DNA from: Marine Group I thaumarchaeote
Lineage (GTDB): Archaea; Thermoproteota; Nitrososphaeria; Nitrososphaerales; Nitrosopumilaceae
NCBI GenBank assembly: GCA_013390785.1
Contig: JACASW010000001.1
Location: 62,001-126,000 of the forward strand
DNA: 64,000 nt
Direction of reading: 5' to 3'
Under the pieces are notes generated by a model. It did no database searches. It saw nothing but the letters and a program-made list of their open reading frames with translations, and had not been told where the DNA came from. The position numbers were made by a program, and so were the translations under genes. Positions 60,202-64,000 of this stretch are shown here, piece by piece; within the stretch, counting starts at the first letter, position 1, and every line of letters starts with the position of its first letter.

Positions 60202-60248
60202 TGAATCATATCAGTAATGAATATAAAACAAACCAAAAAATGATCCCT

Positions 60249-60968
60249 ATGTCAAAATTTACCCCAGAACAAATATCTGAAATAAATGACAAATTCAAAA
60301 CTCCTGAGGAGGTATTACAATGGGGTTTAGAAAACATTCATCCTAAACTTGCATTGGCATCAAGTTTTGGCGCTGAAGATGTGTGCGTAATTCACATGTT
60401 ATCAAAAATAAATCCGGAGGCTAGAGTTTTTTCATTAGATACAGGAAGAATAAATCAGGAAACATACGACGTTATGGATGAAATAAGAAAAAAATACAAT
60501 ACTAAAATTGAAATTACTTTTCCTGATGCAACTGAAGTAATTGAGATGGTACAAACTCACGGCATGAATTTATTTTATGAGAGTGCTGAGAACAGAAAAT
60601 TATGTTGTGGCGTTAGAAAGGTGCATCCTTTGAATAAGATGCTGTCTACATTGGATGGCTGGATTACTGGTCTTAGAAGTGATCAAACCCAAAACAGACA
60701 AGAATCTAGAAAAATCGAAATTGATGAACAACATGACAGCATGATAAAACTTAACCCAATTCTTGATTGGAGTTGGGAACAAACAATGGGTTACATCAAA
60801 GAAAATGATATTCCTTACAATAAATTAATTGATCAAGGCTTTCCTAGTATTGGTTGTGAGCCATGCACAAGAGCGATAAAGCCTGGTGAAGATTTACGAG
60901 CGGGTCGTTGGTGGTGGGAAAACCAATCCGATAAGGAATGCGGCCTACACATGGATCACAGTAAGTAA
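60249..60968 (+). CDS. cysH: APS reductase (CysH family)
   Basis: Reduces adenylylsulfate to sulfite. 239 residues from ATG 60249 (ATG 60240 is also in frame). Motifs: [13 protein letters not shown] (PP-loop-like), [12 protein letters not shown], and cysteines C119, C120, C203 and C206. The C119/C120 and C203/C206 pairs bind the [4Fe-4S] of the APS-type enzyme, unlike PAPS reductase. Directly upstream of sat, so the pathway can skip an APS kinase. Confidence 0.9.
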   Translation: MSKFTPEQISEINDKFKTPEEVLQWGLENIHPKLALASSFGAEDVCVIHMLSKINPEARVFSLDTGRINQETYDVMDEIRKKYNTKIEITFPDATEVIEMVQTHGMNLFYESAENRKLCCGVRKVHPLNKMLSTLDGWITGLRSDQTQNRQESRKIEIDEQHDSMIKLNPILDWSWEQTMGYIKENDIPYNKLIDQGFPSIGCEPCTRAIKPGEDLRAGRWWWENQSDKECGLHMDHSK

Positions 60969-60973
60969 AAATC

Positions 60974-62119
60974 TTGTCCGAAGGCACTGGAGTAACTAAA
61001 CCACACGGTGGAAATCTCGTAAACAGATTTTCAAATATTGATCCTTCTGGTCTATCATCAATATCAATCAGTGTTGATCTAGCAAACGATGTTGAAAATA
61101 TTGCTGATGGAATATTCAGTCCATTGGAAGGTTTCTTATCTCAACAGGACTTTGAGTCAGTCGTTTCAAAAGGAAGACTATCAAATGATATACCATGGAC
61201 AATTCCGATCGTATTAGATGTTGACGAGTCAACTGCCTCAAAAATAAAAGACTCTGGTAATGTTTTATTAAAAAACCCTGATGGATTAGGCGTTGCAGTA
61301 TTAAATGTAGAAGAAGTTTTCACTTTTGATAAAGAGAAAACAGTAAAAGGTATTTACGGTACAGATGACAATTCGCATCCTGGTGTTGCCAAAACAACTG
61401 CAATGAATGATTTTCTTGTGAGCGGTAAAATAGATTACATTAAGAGACCAGAAAATACAGAGATTAGAAAATTCAGAATGACACCACTAGAGACGAGAGA
61501 GTCATTCTCAAAAGCAGGGTGGAAAAAAATTGTTGCATTCCAGACAAGAAATCCACCGCATGTTGCTCATGAGATTCTCCAAAAGACATCTATAACTACG
61601 CGAGATGGAGTTTTCGTTAATCCGCTTATTGGAAAGAAAAAATCGGGTGATTTTAAAGACGAAGTTATTGTAAAATCATACGTATCTATGATTGAAAACT
61701 ATTATCCTGAGAATAGATGCAAATTAGGAACTCTTCATACAGAAATGAGATATGCTGGACCCAAAGAAGCAATTCATCATGCTATAATGAGGCAAAATTA
61801 TGGTTGTACACATATCATCATTGGACGTGACCATGCAGGCGTTGGAAAGTTCTATGATCCTTTTGCAGCCCAGAAGATATTTGATGATTATCAGGATCTT
61901 GAGATTGCACCTATATCCTTCCCTGCATTCTTTTACTGCAAAAAATGTCTTACATTTACTAATCCAAAGGTATGTCCTCACGATGAGGAATCAAGAGAAC
62001 AAATTAGTGGTACTAATCTACGTTCGTTAATTCAGGAAGGAAACGCACCATCAGAATTTATTCTACGACCAGAGGTTGCAAAAGTCATCTTGAGTTATGA
62101 CAAACCATTTGTAGATTAG
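60974..62119 (+). CDS. sat: ATP sulfurylase (sulfate adenylyltransferase)
   Basis: Activates sulfate with ATP to APS. 381 residues starting at TTG 60974. Motifs: [14 protein letters not shown] (QTRNP, catalytic), HLxxGRDHAG ([14 protein letters not shown]) and KKCLTF-NPKVCPH, a CxxC...CPH zinc site, then SGTNLRSLI. No APS kinase domain. Only five bases after cysH. Confidence 0.93.
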   Translation: MSEGTGVTKPHGGNLVNRFSNIDPSGLSSISISVDLANDVENIADGIFSPLEGFLSQQDFESVVSKGRLSNDIPWTIPIVLDVDESTASKIKDSGNVLLKNPDGLGVAVLNVEEVFTFDKEKTVKGIYGTDDNSHPGVAKTTAMNDFLVSGKIDYIKRPENTEIRKFRMTPLETRESFSKAGWKKIVAFQTRNPPHVAHEILQKTSITTRDGVFVNPLIGKKKSGDFKDEVIVKSYVSMIENYYPENRCKLGTLHTEMRYAGPKEAIHHAIMRQNYGCTHIIIGRDHAGVGKFYDPFAAQKIFDDYQDLEIAPISFPAFFYCKKCLTFTNPKVCPHDEESREQISGTNLRSLIQEGNAPSEFILRPEVAKVILSYDKPFVD

Positions 62120-62150
62120 ATTTTTATCCGTGCCGAAAATTTGCTAAAAT

Positions 62151-62837
62151 ATGAAGTATTTACTTGTTATTTTTCTAACCTTTGCAATAGTTCCAGCATT
62201 TGGTCAAGAACCTATGATTGGGGATTACCTTGATTCAACCAATCCATCGTTAATGATCCAACAAACAGAAATTCCATATTCTGAATTCAATAGGGTTAAG
62301 GGCGATGCGGTGATAGTAGATTTTGAAAGAATACACGCAGGTAGTTGGCAGGCAGAATTTCACAACGATTTGTTGTATGGAAACCCAGATGGAGATGCAG
62401 CAATACGCATTTACGATTTAGATATCCCTGAAAAATTTTTTGAGATCGGAATGGGAAGCCATCCCAGATATTCATATTGGATAGCTGCAGCTGTTCCAGA
62501 AACAGGCTACGTTCTTCTTTATTCAGCTTATGAAAATGGTTGGGTTTCAGGAAAACCTACAAAGATTACATATTCTGAACAAGCTGGGCTAACTGTTGAT
62601 AATGGTTTGAGAACTGTTTTATCAAATCTTGACATTTCACCATTTACAATAAAATCATATTCTGTTCACGGAATGAAAGGTTCTACTGATCCACCGGCAG
62701 TAACACATGGCGTCTTTACTGTAAAAATTATTTCAGCTGACTATGGCGAAAACCCACTTTCATTATTTCCATTTATTGTAACTGGGATTTTTGGGGTAGT
62801 GGTTGCCGTATTGATTTTTTCTAAGAAGCGTTCTTAG
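62151..62837 (+). CDS. Exported protein with C-terminal membrane anchor
   Basis: 228 residues: signal peptide (1-18, LLVIFLTFAIVPAFGQ), beta-rich outside part, and a C-terminal helix (about 204-222) followed by SKKRS. It lies 31 bases after sat and overlaps the convergent nth by 17 bases. No known family; a thaumarchaeal envelope protein by topology. Confidence 0.6.
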   Translation: MKYLLVIFLTFAIVPAFGQEPMIGDYLDSTNPSLMIQQTEIPYSEFNRVKGDAVIVDFERIHAGSWQAEFHNDLLYGNPDGDAAIRIYDLDIPEKFFEIGMGSHPRYSYWIAAAVPETGYVLLYSAYENGWVSGKPTKITYSEQAGLTVDNGLRTVLSNLDISPFTIKSYSVHGMKGSTDPPAVTHGVFTVKIISADYGENPLSLFPFIVTGIFGVVVAVLIFSKKRS

Positions 62838-63474
62838 TTTTAAAATAATTACAATTCTTCCTAATTTTACATACATTACACATTGGTGAAATTGGTTTGC
62901 AGATGTTCTGACCATACATAACAAAAGTGTTGTTTATGGGCAGCCAATATTTTTTTGGAACTTTTTTTCTCAATTCCATCTCTGTTTCTTCGGGTGTTTT
63001 TGTGTCTACCAAACCAAGTCTGTTAGATATTCGATGAACGTGAGTATCAACTGGTATTGCTGGTTCTTCAAACGCATATACAAGAACACAGTTTGCTGTC
63101 TTTCTGCCAACTCCAGGAATCTCAACTAACTTGTCTATGTCTGCAGGAACCTTTCCATGATATTTTGTGAGAATAATATTTGCAACCTCTATTATTCGTC
63201 TTGATTTTACATGGTAGAATCCAACTGATTTTATTATCTTCTCAACATCTTTTACCTTGGCTTTAGCTAGTTTCTGTGGTGTGTTATACACCTTGAATAG
63301 TCCTGTTACCGCCTTGGTAGTATTCTCATCCTTAGTCCTAGCGGAAAGCACCGTTCCAATCAGTATTTTGAAAGGATTGGCAGTTTCAGCCTTTTGCAAT
63401 CCCTCCAATGCTGTATATCTGGGTGGCTTGACAGCCATCATTGTCTTTTGCATGCCATCAAGGATTCTCTTCAT
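62821..63474 (-). CDS. nth: Endonuclease III (DNA glycosylase/AP lyase)
   Basis: Removes oxidised pyrimidines and cuts the abasic site. 217 residues: helix-hairpin-helix with EIPGVGRKTANCVL (catalytic Lys), the catalytic Asp in PVDTHVHR, and the [4Fe-4S] motif C-x6-C-x2-C-x5-C near the C-terminus (CKPISPMCNVCKIRKNC). Its 3' end overlaps the exported protein's gene. Confidence 0.92.
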   Translation of the reverse strand: MKRILDGMQKTMMAVKPPRYTALEGLQKAETANPFKILIGTVLSARTKDENTTKAVTGLFKVYNTPQKLAKAKVKDVEKIIKSVGFYHVKSRRIIEVANIILTKYHGKVPADIDKLVEIPGVGRKTANCVLVYAFEEPAIPVDTHVHRISNRLGLVDTKTPEETEMELRKKVPKKYWLPINNTFVMYGQNICKPISPMCNVCKIRKNCNYFKTKNAS

Positions 63475-63539
63475 TTACATAGAGTGTCGCATGATTTTTT
63501 GTTATAAGTTTAATTTTCAGCAAAATAAAATGAAAAGCA

Positions 63540-64000
63540 TTGCTAACTAAGATTGAACAAGTAGAGATGCTAATTGCGCTTGGCAGGGGAGACAAGTATA
63601 GGCTTCAGCACATAAGAGAAAGTCTTGAAACAGGCAAAGAACTTTTCATATCTGATAAGGATTTTCTGCAAGATTTGGTTAAGACTTACCTGAAAGATAG
63701 AATTTATCAAGCAAAAATTGTGTCCACTTCAGAGAAGCAGAAGCATGAACCTACTCCAGAACCTGAGACAAAGCTAAGAAAGCATGGATATCAAGAAAAT
63801 GCAGGATTTGCCTTTGCTGATAGCGGCGATACTTTTGAAATCCCAATCACAAAATCATTGGAAGGATTTACCTTTACTGATGATGGTGACATAGGTGAGA
63901 CCTCAACTAGGAAAGCTGCACAGAAAAAACCACACTTAAAGAAGAAATCTAGGAAGCAAGAGCGGGAAGAATATGAAAAAAAATATCTTATTGAATCAGA
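63540..64000 (+). CDS. Partial gene running off the right edge; thaumarchaeal-type helical protein
   Basis: The frame is open from TTG 63540 to the window end (about 153 codons) with no stop. The N-terminal segment (LLTKIEQVEMLIALGRGDKYRL and ISDKDFLQDLVKTYLKDRIY, as separate stretches) is helical. A low-complexity, charged region with repeated TFTDDGD-like and FAFADSGD segments follows. A later ATG at 63567 is also a possible start. Not recognised. Confidence 0.5.
   Translation, partial: MLTKIEQVEMLIALGRGDKYRLQHIRESLETGKELFISDKDFLQDLVKTYLKDRIYQAKIVSTSEKQKHEPTPEPETKLRKHGYQENAGFAFADSGDTFEIPITKSLEGFTFTDDGDIGETSTRKAAQKKPHLKKKSRKQEREEYEKKYLIES

Overview
The window is chromosomal DNA from an ammonia-oxidising-type archaeon (Thaumarchaeota/Nitrososphaerota, most like Nitrosopumilales). 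It is AT-rich and densely coded on both strands, and many genes start with TTG or appear leaderless, with a TATA box about 25-35 bases before the start codon. Lineage evidence: Orc1/Cdc6, PCNA, TFS, Rpo11 and TFB; an ESCRT-III-like CdvB; geranylgeranylglyceryl phosphate synthase; a group II thermosome; archaeal-type TyrRS, CCA transferase and NadM; surface proteins with the CFI-box C-terminus and WIKNNAGWWA repeats; and many small zinc-finger and single winged-helix proteins. No rRNA, CRISPR, transposase or prophage was seen.

Layout. 1-8 kb: aminotransferase, NadM, tRNA-Val and tRNA-Arg, a cyclophilin, a PfkB kinase, an all-alpha dUTPase and TyrRS. 8-14 kb: CobJ, aspartate kinase, then PCNA, TFS and RpoL; a tandem pair of 50-residue paralogs, a tyrosine-type phosphatase, a ferredoxin with an Asp in one cluster motif, and a RecA-like protein without a P-loop. 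14-20 kb: Hsp20, an ACT-domain protein, an HNH endonuclease bracketed by short direct repeats, GGGP synthase and several DNA-binding regulators. 19.9-21.7 kb: a candidate replication origin, rich in GTTAAC motifs with a G-tract, beside orc1/cdc6. 21.7-32.7 kb: zinc microprotein, HEPN-like protein, CbiE, secreted cyclophilin, SHMT, thermosome, glutamine synthetase, GINS-like protein.

32.8-45.7 kb: tRNA-Pro; an RNA-end-processing operon (ThpR, CCA transferase, kinase); UPF0200/UPF0201; tRNase Z; PRPP synthase; a large MscS channel; a KamA-type radical SAM enzyme; a repeat-bearing surface protein; TFB; and a cation/proton antiporter. 45.7-51.2 kb: hemerythrin, CdvB, and a three-gene set (cytosolic winged helix, membrane-anchored winged helix, secreted helical protein) that looks like an envelope signalling unit. 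51.2-54.9 kb: QueE, FolE and QueC for 7-deazaguanine (archaeosine) synthesis, and homoserine kinase. 54.9-64 kb: flippase with a zinc finger, SDR, glycosyltransferase, a possible structured RNA, a ThiI-like protein with a decayed PP-loop, the sulfate assimilation pair CysH-Sat, endonuclease III, and a gene running off the right edge.

The most interesting non-routine signals are the candidate origin, the cysteine/histidine-rich and paralogous microproteins, the perfect palindrome ending one base before a regulator's ATG, the repeat-bracketed HNH locus, the C33-bearing tRNA-Val, the Asp-ligated ferredoxin motif, the cysteine insertion in MscS, and the structured intergenic element near 57.7 kb. 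I did not recognise a complete new multi-gene defence or metabolic system. All functions are inferred by reading the sequence; no database search was run.
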